Below the pieces are notes generated by a model that searched no databases, was not told the DNA's origin, and worked only from the letters and a program-made list of their open reading frames with translations. Below are positions 20,452-29,583 of a DNA stretch of 64,000 nucleotides, piece by piece. Both the position numbers and the translations under genes were made by a program. The stretch covers positions 682,001 through 746,000 of the forward strand of contig NZ_JBKGXS010000001.1 of NCBI RefSeq assembly GCF_046546475.1, read 5' to 3'. The DNA is from Pseudonocardia phyllosphaerae. GTDB taxonomy: Bacteria > Actinomycetota > Actinomycetes > Mycobacteriales > Pseudonocardiaceae. Each line of letters starts with the position of its first letter. The first letter of the stretch is position 1.

Positions 20452-21083
20452 TGCCGGGACGTACGCGGCGTGACGGCGGGACCCCGGGCGGCGGGAACAA
20501 CGACAACCGCAACAACCGGGACCGTCGCGACGGTGGCCGTGGCGGGGCGGCCCAGGACAAGACCCCGTACATCGAGCGGCTGGTCACGATCAACCGCGTG
20601 GCCAAGGTCGTCAAGGGCGGCCGCCGGTTCAGCTTCACCGCGCTGATGATCGTCGGCGACGGTGACGGCCTGGTCGGCGTCGGCTACGGCAAGGCCAAGG
20701 AGGTGCCGGCCGCGATCGCCAAGGGCGTGGAGGAGGCGAAGAAGAACTTCTTCCGCGTCCCCCGCATCGGCGGCACGATCGTGCACCGCGTGCAGGGTGA
20801 GGACGCCGCAGGCGTCGTCATGCTGCGCCCGGCCTCGCCGGGTACCGGTGTCATCGCCGGTGGTCCGGTGCGTGCCGTGCTCGAGTGCGCCGGGATCTCC
20901 GACATCCTGTCCAAGTCCCTCGGCTCCGACAACGCGATCAACATCGTGCACGCCACGGTGGCCGCGCTGAAGTCGGTCCAGCGTCCGGAGGAGGTGGCGG
21001 CCCGCCGTGGCCTGCCCCTCGAGGACGTCGCTCCGCACAGCATGATGCGGCAGCGCGCCGAGGCCGACGCGGCGAAGGTGTGA
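20451..21083 (+). CDS. rpsE: 30S ribosomal protein S5
   Basis: S5 (uS5), 210 residues, in the decoding/mRNA entry region. A glycine, asparagine and arginine-rich N-terminus of about 35 residues precedes the conserved YIERLVTINRVAKVVKGGRR core, as in other actinobacteria; the ending RGLPLEDVAPHSMMRQRAE is conserved in part. The ATG follows a GAAGGGA signal by about 7 nt and also overlaps the stop of the upstream mini-ORF. Confidence 0.97.
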   Translation: MPGRTRRDGGTPGGGNNDNRNNRDRRDGGRGGAAQDKTPYIERLVTINRVAKVVKGGRRFSFTALMIVGDGDGLVGVGYGKAKEVPAAIAKGVEEAKKNFFRVPRIGGTIVHRVQGEDAAGVVMLRPASPGTGVIAGGPVRAVLECAGISDILSKSLGSDNAINIVHATVAALKSVQRPEEVAARRGLPLEDVAPHSMMRQRAEADAAKV

Positions 21084-21088
21084 GCGCG

Positions 21089-21274
21089 ATGGCCACGTGG
21101 AAGATCACCCAGGTGAAGAGCCGGATCGGGACCAAGCAGAACCAGCGGAACACGCTGCGCTCGCTCGGCCTCCGCAAGATCCGGCAGTCGGTGGTGCGTG
21201 AGGCCGACCCGCAGACCCGCGGGTACGTCCACACCGTGCGCCACCTCGTGACCGTGGAGGAGGTGCAGTCGTGA
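21089..21274 (+). CDS. rpmD: 50S ribosomal protein L30
   Basis: L30 (uL30), 61 residues: MATWKITQVKSRIGTKQNQR, then LRSLGLRKIRQSVVRE and HTVRHLVTVEEVQ. The ATG at 21089 gives the usual length; an in-frame GTG at 21080 that overlaps the rpsE stop (GTGA) would add three residues and cannot be excluded given how common that arrangement is here. The stop overlaps rplO. Confidence 0.95.
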   Translation: MATWKITQVKSRIGTKQNQRNTLRSLGLRKIRQSVVREADPQTRGYVHTVRHLVTVEEVQS

Positions 21275-21738
21275 GCGAGCAGGAGACCGAGCAGTCGGTG
21301 ATCAAGCTGCACGACCTGCGTCCGGCCCCGGGCTCGAAGAAGGCCAGGCTCCGTGTGGGTCGTGGTGAGGGCTCGAAGGGCAAGACGGCCGGGCGCGGCA
21401 CCAAGGGCACCAAGGCCCGCAAGAACGTGTCGCCGGCCTTCGAGGGCGGTCAGATGCCGCTGCACATGCGGCTGCCGAAGCTCAAGGGCTTCAAGAACCG
21501 CTTCAAGGTCGAGTACCAGACCGTGAACGTCGGCGAGCTGGCCGTCCTGTTCCCGCAGGGCGGCGAGATCGGTCCGGCGGAGCTGGCCGAGGCGGGCGCG
21601 GTTCGCAAGAACCAGCCGGTCAAGGTCCTCGGCGAGGGCGAGCTCTCGGGCGTCGCCCTGACCGTGAAGGCCCACAAGTTCTCCGCGTCCGCGCGCGAGA
21701 AGATCTCGGCGGCGGGCGGTTCCGTCTCCGAGCTGTGA
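21271..21738 (+). CDS. rplO: 50S ribosomal protein L15
   Basis: L15 (uL15), 155 residues, a late 23S rRNA binder. It contains LHDLRPAPGSKKARLRVGRGEGSKGKT-type conserved segments (VGRGEGSKGKTAGRG, GGQMPLHMRLPKLKGF). The GTG start overlaps the rpmD stop (GTGA). Last gene of the spc-type run here; a strong hairpin follows and secY has its own region. Confidence 0.97.
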   Translation: MSEQETEQSVIKLHDLRPAPGSKKARLRVGRGEGSKGKTAGRGTKGTKARKNVSPAFEGGQMPLHMRLPKLKGFKNRFKVEYQTVNVGELAVLFPQGGEIGPAELAEAGAVRKNQPVKVLGEGELSGVALTVKAHKFSASAREKISAAGGSVSEL

Positions 21739-21766
21739 GGCCCGGACGGTCGTGAGACCGGACAGT

Positions 21767-21802
21767 CGAAGGGGGTCGTGCCTGCGGGCACGGCCCCCTT
21801 CG
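21767..21802 (+). terminator. Strong terminator hairpin after rplO
   Basis: A 16-bp stem with one G.U pair (21767-21782 with 21787-21802) capped by TGCG, beginning 29 nt after the rplO stop. It separates the ribosomal protein cluster from secY-adk-map, which in many bacteria are co-transcribed. Confidence 0.85.
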
Positions 21803-22113
21803 TCGTGTGCGGGGCACCGTCCGGCGCCGGCGGGTGGCCCTCGGGAACCGCACCGTCGCCCCTCGTGGCGGGGTCGCCCGTGGGCGGCGCCGGAGTGCCC
21901 CGGACGCGCTGTTAGAGTCGCCTCCGGTCTGCGTGCACCGGTCCGGTGTGCGCAGGTCACGGGACATGCGCGTGTGCGCGGCCTCCGCCGGAACCGGATA
22001 CCGGCCCGGGCGTCCCACATACGGTGCGTACAGCACCCTGTGAAATCCGGCCGTTCCCGTCCGGGGACGGCGCAGGCGGTGTCGGGCCGCCGACGTCGTA
22101 GGAGGATCACCGA
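21803..22113 (+). promoter_or_regulatory. secY upstream region with possible -10 TAGAGT
   Basis: About 310 bp without a supported gene. TAGAGT at 21913-21918 fits the TANNNT -10 consensus and would give a leader of about 190 nt; the -35 position has no recognisable hexamer. AGGAGG at 22100-22105 is the secY ribosome-binding site. Nothing else is evident. Confidence 0.4.
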
Positions 22114-23424
<1,311 letters not shown>

Positions 23425-23542
23425 GCTCGTCGGATGTGGCGCCGCGGTGCGATGCACCCCGCCACGATCCGGTGCAGTCAGTGGTACCGGGCGCCGGTGA
23501 CGAGGCCGGCGTCGGCAACGAAATCTTGGAGGTCGGGTTCGC

Positions 23543-24097
23543 GTGCGAGTCGTTCTGGTGGGGCCGCCCGGTGCGGGCAAGGGGACGCAGGCCGAGAAGC
23601 TGGCCGCCCGGTTGGATGTCCCGCACATCTCGACCGGCGACCTGTTCCGGGCGAACCTGCGCGACGAGACCGAGCTGGGCCAGGAGGCCAAGCGCTACAT
23701 GGACGCCGGTGACCTGGTCCCGGACGAGGTGACCGTCGCGATGGTGAAGGACCGCCTCGGCGACTCCGACGCGCAGAAGGGCTTCCTGCTCGACGGGTTC
23801 CCGCGCAACGCCTCGCAGGCCGAGTCCCTCGCCGCGATCCTGGACGAGAAGGGCACCAAGCTCGACGCCGTCCTCTACTTCGAGGTCGACGACGAGGTCC
23901 TCGTGGAGCGGCTGCTGGCCCGTGGCCGCAGCGACGACAACGAGGAGACCATCCGCAACCGGCAGCGCGTCTACCGCCAGGAGACCGCGCCGCTGCTGGA
24001 GCACTACGCCGACCTGGTCCGCACGGTCGACGCCGTCGGCTCGGTCGACGACGTCGCGCAGCGGATCGACTTCGCGCTGAACCCCAGCAGCGTCTGA
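23543..24097 (+). CDS. adk: Adenylate kinase
   Basis: ATP + AMP to 2 ADP, 184 residues, the short form without an extended zinc-type LID, as usual in actinobacteria. P-loop GPPGAGKGT at residues 7-15; HISTGDLFRANL and LDGFPRN, the AMP-binding and core motifs, are intact. The GTG start is set by GGAGG (23528-23532) about 10 nt upstream. It follows secY by 118 bp and precedes map by 61 bp. Confidence 0.98.
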   Translation: MRVVLVGPPGAGKGTQAEKLAARLDVPHISTGDLFRANLRDETELGQEAKRYMDAGDLVPDEVTVAMVKDRLGDSDAQKGFLLDGFPRNASQAESLAAILDEKGTKLDAVLYFEVDDEVLVERLLARGRSDDNEETIRNRQRVYRQETAPLLEHYADLVRTVDAVGSVDDVAQRIDFALNPSSV

Positions 24098-24108
24098 GCA
24101 CCACCCCA

Positions 24109-24128
24109 CGGGCGGGGAGATCCGCCCG
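24109..24128 (+). promoter_or_regulatory. Hairpin in the adk-map gap
   Basis: A 7-bp perfect stem (CGGGCGG/CCGCCCG) with 6-nt loop GGAGAT, 11 nt after the adk stop and about 30 nt before map. It is possibly a weak attenuator or an mRNA stabiliser. Confidence 0.4.
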
Positions 24129-24158
24129 GAGATCAGCAGGGAAGAAGGCACGGAACCG

Positions 24159-25004
24159 ATGAACGGTCGGGGCGGCGTACGCGGCGCCATCGCCCGCTAC
24201 CGGGGGCGCGACATCGAGCTCAAGACCCCGGCACAGCTGCAGGCGATGCGGGAGGCCGGCGCTCTGGTCGCCGCGACGCTCGCGGCGGTCACCGAGCAGG
24301 CGAAGCCGGGTGTGAGCACGGCGGAGCTGGACGCGGTGGCCGAGCAGACCATCCGCGACGCGGGCGGCGTCCCGTCGTTCCTCGGGTACCACGGCTTCCC
24401 CGCGAGCATCTGCGCGTCGGTGAACTCCCAGATCGTGCACGGGATCCCCTCGTCGTCGACCGTGCTGGCCGACGGCGACCTGATCTCCGTCGACTGCGGG
24501 GCGATCCTCGACGGCTGGCACGGCGACTCCGCGGTGACCATCGCCGTCGGCGACGTCGCGCCCGCCGACCTCGCGCTGTCCGACGCCTGCCGCGGCGCGA
24601 TGGAGGCCGGGCTGCTCGCCGTGCAGGCGGGTGCCCGGCTTACCGACGTCTCGCACGCGATCGAGGAGGCGTGCCGTGCGGCGGCGATGGCCGACCGCGC
24701 CGACTACGGGATCGTCGCCGAGTACGGCGGGCACGGCATCGGCACCTCGATGCACATGGACCCGTTCCTGCCCAACCACGGCGAACCGGGCCGCGGCCCG
24801 AAGCTGCGTCCCGGGATGGCCCTGGCGGTCGAGCCGATGCTCGTCGCGGGCGACCCGGAGACGATGGAGCTGGAGGACGGCTGGACCGTCGTCACGGCCG
24901 CGGGCGGGCGTGCCGTGCACTGGGAGCACACCGTCGCGGTCACCGAGGACGGCCCGTGGCTGCTCACCGCCCCGGCCGGGGCTCCGGACCGTCTCGGATC
25001 CTGA
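24159..25004 (+). CDS. map: Methionine aminopeptidase, type I
   Basis: Removes the initiator methionine from nascent proteins; 281 residues. The five metal ligands of the family are visible: Asp112 and Asp123 (SVDCG and HGDSA), His192 in GHGIG, Glu225 in VEPML and Glu256 in WEHT. The ATG has a GGGAAGAAGG tract upstream. In most relatives infA follows map directly; here a transhydrogenase operon and a secreted-protein gene (25149-28526) stand between them. Confidence 0.97.
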   Translation: MNGRGGVRGAIARYRGRDIELKTPAQLQAMREAGALVAATLAAVTEQAKPGVSTAELDAVAEQTIRDAGGVPSFLGYHGFPASICASVNSQIVHGIPSSSTVLADGDLISVDCGAILDGWHGDSAVTIAVGDVAPADLALSDACRGAMEAGLLAVQAGARLTDVSHAIEEACRAAAMADRADYGIVAEYGGHGIGTSMHMDPFLPNHGEPGRGPKLRPGMALAVEPMLVAGDPETMELEDGWTVVTAAGGRAVHWEHTVAVTEDGPWLLTAPAGAPDRLGS

Positions 25005-25136
25005 GAAACAGGATGGGACGGACATCACCCCGAGGGCGTGTCTGCACCGATTCAGCGCCCAGGTGAGATCGATCAAGAACAGATCTTCGGGGTAGTCCCG
25101 GTCACGTCGGTGCGCCACGGAGCCGGACCCATGCTC

Positions 25137-25142
25137 TAGGTT
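25137..25142 (+). promoter_or_regulatory. -10 box placing pntAA on a leaderless transcript
   Basis: TAGGTT ends 6 nt before the pntAA ATG and there is no ribosome-binding site, so transcription probably starts at or next to the ATG. No clear -35. An AGATC/GATCT inverted pair (25066-25070 and 25082-25086) lies about 55 nt upstream. Confidence 0.5.
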
Positions 25143-25148
25143 CCCGGC

Positions 25149-26306
25149 ATGGGCGAAGAGGCCGCCAACGGCGGGGACGCGGGGCCGCAGAAGACGGTCA
25201 CCGTCGGCGTCCCGAAGGAAGTGCGGGAGGGCGAGCGCCGGGTGGCGCTGGTCCCCAAGGTCATCGGCAAGTTGTCCGGGCGTGGTGCCCGGGTGGTCGT
25301 CGAGCCGGGTGCGGGTGACGGGGCGCTGATCCCCGACTCCGAGTACACCGATGCCGGGGCCGAGATCGGTGACCCGTGGGAGTGCGACGTCGTCGCGGTG
25401 GTCAACCCTCCGACGACCGAGCAGATCGGCAAGCTGCGCTCCGGCACGACGCTGATCGGGTTCCTGTCGCCGCTGACGTCACCGGAGACGGTGCAGGCGC
25501 TCAAGGACGCGGGGGTCACCGCGTTCGCGATGGAGTCGATTCCGCGGATCTCGCGGGCCCAGGGCATGGACGCGCTGTCGTCGCAGGCCAACGTGGCCGG
25601 CTACAAGGCCGTGCTCGCGGCGGCGGAGAACTCGACGCGGTTCTTCCCCATGCTGACGACGGCGGCGGGCACGGTGAAGCCGGCGACGGCGCTGGTGCTC
25701 GGCGTCGGCGTCGCGGGGCTGCAGGCGCTGGCGACCGCGAAGCGGCTGGGCGCACGCACCACCGGCTACGACGTCCGCCCCGAGGTGGCGGACCAGGTCA
25801 AGTCGCTCGGTGCGCAGTGGCTCGACCTGGGCATCGACGCGGCCGGCGAGGGCGGGTACGCCCGCGAGCTCTCCGAGGACGAGCGCAGGCAGCAGCAGGA
25901 GCAGCTGGAGAAGGCGATCACCGGCTTCGACGTCGTCATCACGACGGCGCTCGTCCCGGGCCGCCCGGCCCCGAAGCTGGTCAGCGCGGCCGCGGTCGAG
26001 GGAATGCGTCCCGGCAGCGTCATCGTCGACATGGCGGGCGAGACCGGCGGGAACTGCGAGCTCACCGAGCCCGGGCAGACGACCGTCGCGCACGACGTGA
26101 TCATCCTGTCGCCGGAGAACCTGCCCGCGGGGATGCCCGAGCACGCCTCGGAGCTGTACTCGCGCAACATCACCTCGCTGCTGGAGCTGATGCTCTCCGA
26201 CGGCGAGCTGACCCCGGACTGGAACGACGAGGTGCTCGCGAAGTCCTGCGTGACGCGGGACGAGCCGGCCCCCGCGCAGGACGACAGCACGGAGGGAGAG
26301 TCCTGA
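25149..26306 (+). CDS. pntAA: NAD(P) transhydrogenase subunit alpha, NAD(H)-binding part
   Basis: Soluble domain I of the proton-translocating transhydrogenase, which makes NADPH from NADH and NADP+ using the proton gradient. 385 residues; alanine-dehydrogenase/PntA fold with the RISRAQGMDALSSQANVAGY motif (133-152) and the dinucleotide-binding GVGVAG at 185-190. The alpha subunit is split in two genes here, as in many actinobacteria and alphaproteobacteria. No SD; a TAGGTT box 6 nt upstream suggests a leaderless mRNA. Its stop overlaps pntAB (TGATG). Confidence 0.96.
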   Translation: MGEEAANGGDAGPQKTVTVGVPKEVREGERRVALVPKVIGKLSGRGARVVVEPGAGDGALIPDSEYTDAGAEIGDPWECDVVAVVNPPTTEQIGKLRSGTTLIGFLSPLTSPETVQALKDAGVTAFAMESIPRISRAQGMDALSSQANVAGYKAVLAAAENSTRFFPMLTTAAGTVKPATALVLGVGVAGLQALATAKRLGARTTGYDVRPEVADQVKSLGAQWLDLGIDAAGEGGYARELSEDERRQQQEQLEKAITGFDVVITTALVPGRPAPKLVSAAAVEGMRPGSVIVDMAGETGGNCELTEPGQTTVAHDVIILSPENLPAGMPEHASELYSRNITSLLELMLSDGELTPDWNDEVLAKSCVTRDEPAPAQDDSTEGES

Positions 26307-26680
26307 TGGAGTCCGGAAGCCTGCTGGCCGACATCGCGATCCTGGTCCTGGCCGGGTTCGTCGGGTTCGCGGTCATCTCGAAGGTGCCGAACACCCTGCA
26401 CACCCCGCTGATGTCGGGCACGAACGCCATCCACGGCATCGTCGTGCTCGGCGGCATCGTCGTGCTCGGCGAGCTGGAGAACGCCTCGGTCCTCGAGACG
26501 ATCCTGCTCGTGATCGCGATCGCGTTCGGCATGATCAACGTCGTCGGTGGCTTCCTGGTCACCGACCGCATGCTCGGCATGTTCAAGGGCAAGAAGCCCG
26601 CGAAGGGCGAGGCCGAGGAGAAGGAGAAGGACGGCGACATGACCGTCGACGCCGACACCGCAGCCAAGGGCGGCGCCTGA
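26306..26680 (+). CDS. pntAB: NAD(P) transhydrogenase subunit alpha, membrane part
   Basis: Small membrane subunit of transhydrogenase, 124 residues: three or four hydrophobic helices (residues about 7-25, 43-55 and 63-87) and a charged Lys/Glu/Asp tail. SKVPNTLHTPLMSGTNAIHGIV is the family signature (the HTPLMSGTNAIHG part is diagnostic). ATG overlaps the pntAA stop, and its own stop overlaps pntB (TGATG), so the three genes are one translational unit. Confidence 0.95.
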   Translation: MESGSLLADIAILVLAGFVGFAVISKVPNTLHTPLMSGTNAIHGIVVLGGIVVLGELENASVLETILLVIAIAFGMINVVGGFLVTDRMLGMFKGKKPAKGEAEEKEKDGDMTVDADTAAKGGA

Positions 26681-28059
26681 TGGACATCCTGCAGCCGATT
26701 CTCTACATCATCGCGTTCGCGCTGTTCATCTACGGCCTGAGCGGGCTCACCGGGCCGCGCACCGCGGTCCGCGGCAACGTCATCGCCGGCATCGGCATGG
26801 CGATCGCACTGGTCACCGTGCTGCTCACGGTCCACCACAACTGGCTGTGGATCATCATCGGCCTGGTTCTGGGCACGATCCTGGGCGTCCCGTCGGCACG
26901 GAACGTCAAGATGACCCAGATGCCGCAGATGGTGGCGCTGTTCAACGGCGTCGGCGGTGGCGCGGTCGCCCTGATCGCCTGGTCGGAGTTCCTGGCCACG
27001 CCCGGTTTCCAGGGCCGCGCGGTCGCCTTCGTTATCGCGTCGCTGTTCTCCGCGGTGATCGGCTCGATCTCGTTCTGGGGATCGCTGATCGCGTTCGGCA
27101 AGCTGCAGGAGATCGTCTCCTCCTCGCCGATCGGACTGGGCAAGCTCCAGCAGGTCGTCAACGTGCTGCTGCTGGCCGGCGCGATCGTCTGCGCGGTGAT
27201 CGCCGGGCTCGGCAACACCTCGCAGCTGTGGATCGTGCTGGTGCTCGTGCTCGCCGGCGTGCTCGGCGTGATGGTCGTGCTGCCGATCGGTGGCGCGGAC
27301 ATGCCCGTCGTCATCTCGCTGCTCAACGCGATGACCGGTCTGGCGGCCGCGGCCGCGGGGCTCGCGCTGAACAACACCGCGATGATGGTCGCCGGCATGA
27401 TCGTCGGTGCGTCCGGCTCGATCCTGACCAACCAGATGGCCGTCGCGATGAACCGGACGATCCCCTCGATCATCGTCGGCGGGTTCGGCGGCGCCTCGGT
27501 CGCGGGCGGCGGCGACGACGGCGACAAGACCGTCAAGTCCACCTCCGCGGCGGACGCGGCGATCCAGATGGCCTATGCCAACCGCGTCATCGTCGTGCCG
27601 GGCTACGGCATGGCCGTCGCCCAGGCACAGCACGCGGTCAAGGACATGGCCAAGCTGCTCGAGGCCAAGGGCGTCGACGTCAAGTTCGCGATCCACCCCG
27701 TCGCGGGCCGGATGCCGGGACACATGAACGTGCTCCTGGCCGAGGCCGAGGTGTCCTACGACAACCTCAAGGAGATGGACGAGATCAACGACGACTTCTC
27801 CCGCACCGACGTCACGCTGGTGATCGGGGCGAACGACGTCACCAACCCGGCGGCCCGCAACGACCCGAGCTCGCCGATCCACGGGATGCCGATCCTCAAC
27901 GTCGACGAGAGCAACAACGTGATCGTCCTGAAGCGGTCGATGAGCTCCGGCTTCGCCGGCATCGAGAACCCGCTGTTCTTCCAGGACAACACCTCGATGC
28001 TCTTCGGCGACGCCAAGGGCTCGGTCGAGGGCGTCACCGAGGAGCTCAAGCAGCTCTGA
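26680..28059 (+). CDS. pntB: NAD(P) transhydrogenase subunit beta
   Basis: Membrane domain (about eight or nine helices, residues 1-270) plus the NADP(H)-binding domain III of transhydrogenase; 459 residues. Domain III shows VPGYGMAVAQAQH (about 305-317), and GANDVTNPAARNDPSSPIHGMPIL, which contains the conserved NADP contacts. The last codons and stop are covered by an 18-bp direct repeat. The operon is placed between map and infA, away from any other redox gene in view. Confidence 0.97.
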   Translation: MDILQPILYIIAFALFIYGLSGLTGPRTAVRGNVIAGIGMAIALVTVLLTVHHNWLWIIIGLVLGTILGVPSARNVKMTQMPQMVALFNGVGGGAVALIAWSEFLATPGFQGRAVAFVIASLFSAVIGSISFWGSLIAFGKLQEIVSSSPIGLGKLQQVVNVLLLAGAIVCAVIAGLGNTSQLWIVLVLVLAGVLGVMVVLPIGGADMPVVISLLNAMTGLAAAAAGLALNNTAMMVAGMIVGASGSILTNQMAVAMNRTIPSIIVGGFGGASVAGGGDDGDKTVKSTSAADAAIQMAYANRVIVVPGYGMAVAQAQHAVKDMAKLLEAKGVDVKFAIHPVAGRMPGHMNVLLAEAEVSYDNLKEMDEINDDFSRTDVTLVIGANDVTNPAARNDPSSPIHGMPILNVDESNNVIVLKRSMSSGFAGIENPLFFQDNTSMLFGDAKGSVEGVTEELKQL

Positions 28060-28088
28060 GGGACAGCTCTAGCTCTGAGGGACAGCTC
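28052..28088 (+). repeat. 18-bp direct repeat over the pntB stop codon
   Basis: AGCTCTGAGGGACAGCTC occurs at 28052-28069 and again at 28071-28088, separated by one T. The first copy includes the last pntB codon and stop, the second is non-coding. It is a recent-looking tandem duplication; the protein end is unaffected. Confidence 0.9.
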
Positions 28089-28104
28089 GGACGACCCAGT
28101 TGCT

Positions 28105-28121
28105 CCGGCGGTCGCCGCCGG
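28105..28121. terminator. Hairpin between convergent pntB and secreted-protein gene
   Basis: A 7-bp perfect stem CCGGCGG/CCGCCGG with a TCG loop, directly abutting the stop codon of the minus-strand gene and 46 nt after the pntB stop. It could terminate both. Confidence 0.5.
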
Positions 28122-28526
28122 TCAGGGGATGGCGCTGAAGCGCACCGACCGCACCGGGCGGTCGGACCTCTGACCGGCGGCGATCTGCTGTCCGGAGGCG
28201 GCGGTGGCCGGAGCGGCGGGCGCAGGCTCGGCCTGCGCGGTGCACGGCAGCGGCGACACCAGCGCGACCCGGTCGGTCCCGTTGACGAACCGGGTCCAGG
28301 TGGCCGGGCGGCCGTCCGGGGTCGTGAGGTCCTGGCAGACACCGAGGTCGGGGTTCTCCAGCACCCGCGACACCGGTGCGGACGCGCCGTCGGCGGTGGT
28401 GCCGGCCAGCGCGACGGCCGTGCCCTGCGCCGGGCGCGGGGCCGCTCCCGCGGCGGGGGTGAGCACGAGGGCGGCGGTGGCGGCGACGGCCAGTGCGACG
28501 GCCGGGCGGACGAGGGTGCGCGTCAC
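28122..28526 (-). CDS. Small secreted protein of unknown function
   Basis: 134 residues from a GTG preceded by AGGGAG (4 nt spacing on the minus strand). It has a clear Sec-type signal: MTRTLVRP, then a hydrophobic Ala/Val/Leu run (residues about 8-26) and a TPAAGA-APRP cleavage region. The mature part is about 105 residues with two cysteines (in GVCQDL and PLPCTA) that could form a disulfide, and a Pro/Ala-rich stretch. I do not recognise the family. It is convergent with pntB, and upstream of it lies a tandem palindromic repeat. Confidence 0.65.
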   Translation of the reverse strand: MTRTLVRPAVALAVAATAALVLTPAAGAAPRPAQGTAVALAGTTADGASAPVSRVLENPDLGVCQDLTTPDGRPATWTRFVNGTDRVALVSPLPCTAQAEPAPAAPATAASGQQIAAGQRSDRPVRSVRFSAIP

Positions 28527-29032
28527 GGATCTCCCTTTCGGCTGGGGCGCCGGCGCCGCCGTGTGCGGGCCGTGCACCCGAGAGCACCCGGTCCAACGAG
28601 GAGGACCACCTGCGGGTTACCCGGCGACCCTCCGTGTCGATCTTCGTGGACACAGCGTGACCACGCTCGGTCGGCACAGCGTGACCACGCTCGGTCGGTG
28701 CAGCGTGACCATGGCGCGGTACTGGCCCCGGAGCGGGGTCGCCGGTACCGTCGGGCACGCGCACCCGGTGCTCCGTGGCCGTCCGGCCCGGCGAGCCGTA
28801 GCACGCGTGTCACCCCCGCGTGCATCCCGGCCCATGCGCGTCCGTACACTGGTCTCTCGGTGCGCCTGTCGGCGCAGGTCCCGTCGTGCGATCCGCACAC
28901 CGGTCCCCGTGTCCCGCGCGCGCACCGTGCGGTCCGTGTCCCGTCCCGGGGCGCCGGGCCGTGCAGTCACCGCACGCACGACGCACCACCGCGGTGACGC
29001 GGTAACGACACCTGTCACGGATAGCGGAGGAC
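28527..29032. promoter_or_regulatory. Divergent intergenic region upstream of infA and the secreted-protein gene
   Basis: 506 bp without a supported gene. It holds the palindromic repeat array at 28651-28710 and, for infA, a possible -10 TACACT at 28845-28850 without a clear -35, which would give a leader of about 175 nt. High-GC open frames on both strands cross the repeat and have no recognisable product. Confidence 0.45.
28651..28710. repeat. Tandem 24-bp repeat made of palindromic AGCGTGACCACGCT units
   Basis: Two perfect adjacent 24-bp copies (28651-28674 and 28675-28698) and a degenerate half copy (28699-28710). Each full copy contains AGCGTGACCACGCT, a perfect 6-bp inverted repeat with a 2-nt centre, the form of a dimeric regulator's site. 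It lies about 125 bp upstream of the secreted-protein start and about 320 bp upstream of infA. Confidence 0.8.
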
Positions 29033-29254
29033 ATGGCCAAGAAGGACGGGGCGATCGAGGTCGAGGGCCGGGTCGTCGAACCCCTGCCGAACGCGATGTT
29101 CCGGGTGGAGCTGGAGAACGGCCACCGGGTTCTCGCGCACATCAGCGGCAAGATGCGGCAGCACTACATCCGGATCCTTCCGGAGGACCGCGTGGTCGTC
29201 GAGCTTTCGCCCTACGACCTGAGCCGCGGCCGCATCGTCTACCGCTACAAGTGA
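29033..29254 (+). CDS. infA: Translation initiation factor IF-1
   Basis: IF-1, 73 residues, one S1-type OB fold that occupies the 30S A site during initiation. It begins MAKKDGAIEVEGRVVEPLPNAMF and ends DLSRGRIVYRYK, essentially the standard bacterial sequence. GCGGAGG lies very close to the ATG (about 2 nt), unusually short. First gene of the infA-rpmJ-rpsM-rpsK-rpsD-rpoA-rplQ run. Confidence 0.98.
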   Translation: MAKKDGAIEVEGRVVEPLPNAMFRVELENGHRVLAHISGKMRQHYIRILPEDRVVVELSPYDLSRGRIVYRYK

Positions 29255-29285
29255 CGATCACCAACGACGGACAGAGGCAGTCGAC

Positions 29286-29399
29286 GTGAAGGTCAAGCCG
29301 AGCGTCAAGAAGATCTGCGACAAGTGCCAGGTGATCCGCCGTAACGGCCGGGTCATCGTGATCTGCTCGAACCTGCGCCACAAGCAGCGCCAGGGCTGA
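29286..29399 (+). CDS. rpmJ: 50S ribosomal protein L36, zinc-binding
   Basis: L36 (bL36), 37 residues, the smallest ribosomal protein. MKVKPSVKKICDKC starts it, and zinc ligands Cys11, Cys14, Cys27 and His32 are all present, so this is the zinc-containing form. GTG start 31 nt after infA with a purine-rich GGACAGAGG upstream. It is followed by a 184-bp gap before rpsM. Confidence 0.97.
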   Translation: MKVKPSVKKICDKCQVIRRNGRVIVICSNLRHKQRQG

Positions 29400-29469
29400 T
29401 CACCGCTCACAGCGGGCACGTGCCGCGATCCTCTGATCGCTGACACACGGGAAGCCCCCGGTGTACCCG

Positions 29470-29488
29470 CCGGGCCACGAGGGCCCGG
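29470..29488 (+). promoter_or_regulatory. Hairpin in the rpmJ-rpsM gap
   Basis: A 7-bp perfect stem CCGGGCC/GGCCCGG with loop ACGAG within the 184-bp spacer. It may be a local attenuator; no other feature is visible in the spacer apart from the AGAGGAGA ribosome-binding site of rpsM. Confidence 0.35.
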
Positions 29489-29583
29489 AGGCACCCCCGG
29501 AACCAGGCCGGGGCTCGGACGCAGCGGCGGCCGGGACGGACACCGGGCAGACCTGGAACTACTACAAGAGGAGACAGCGCCGC

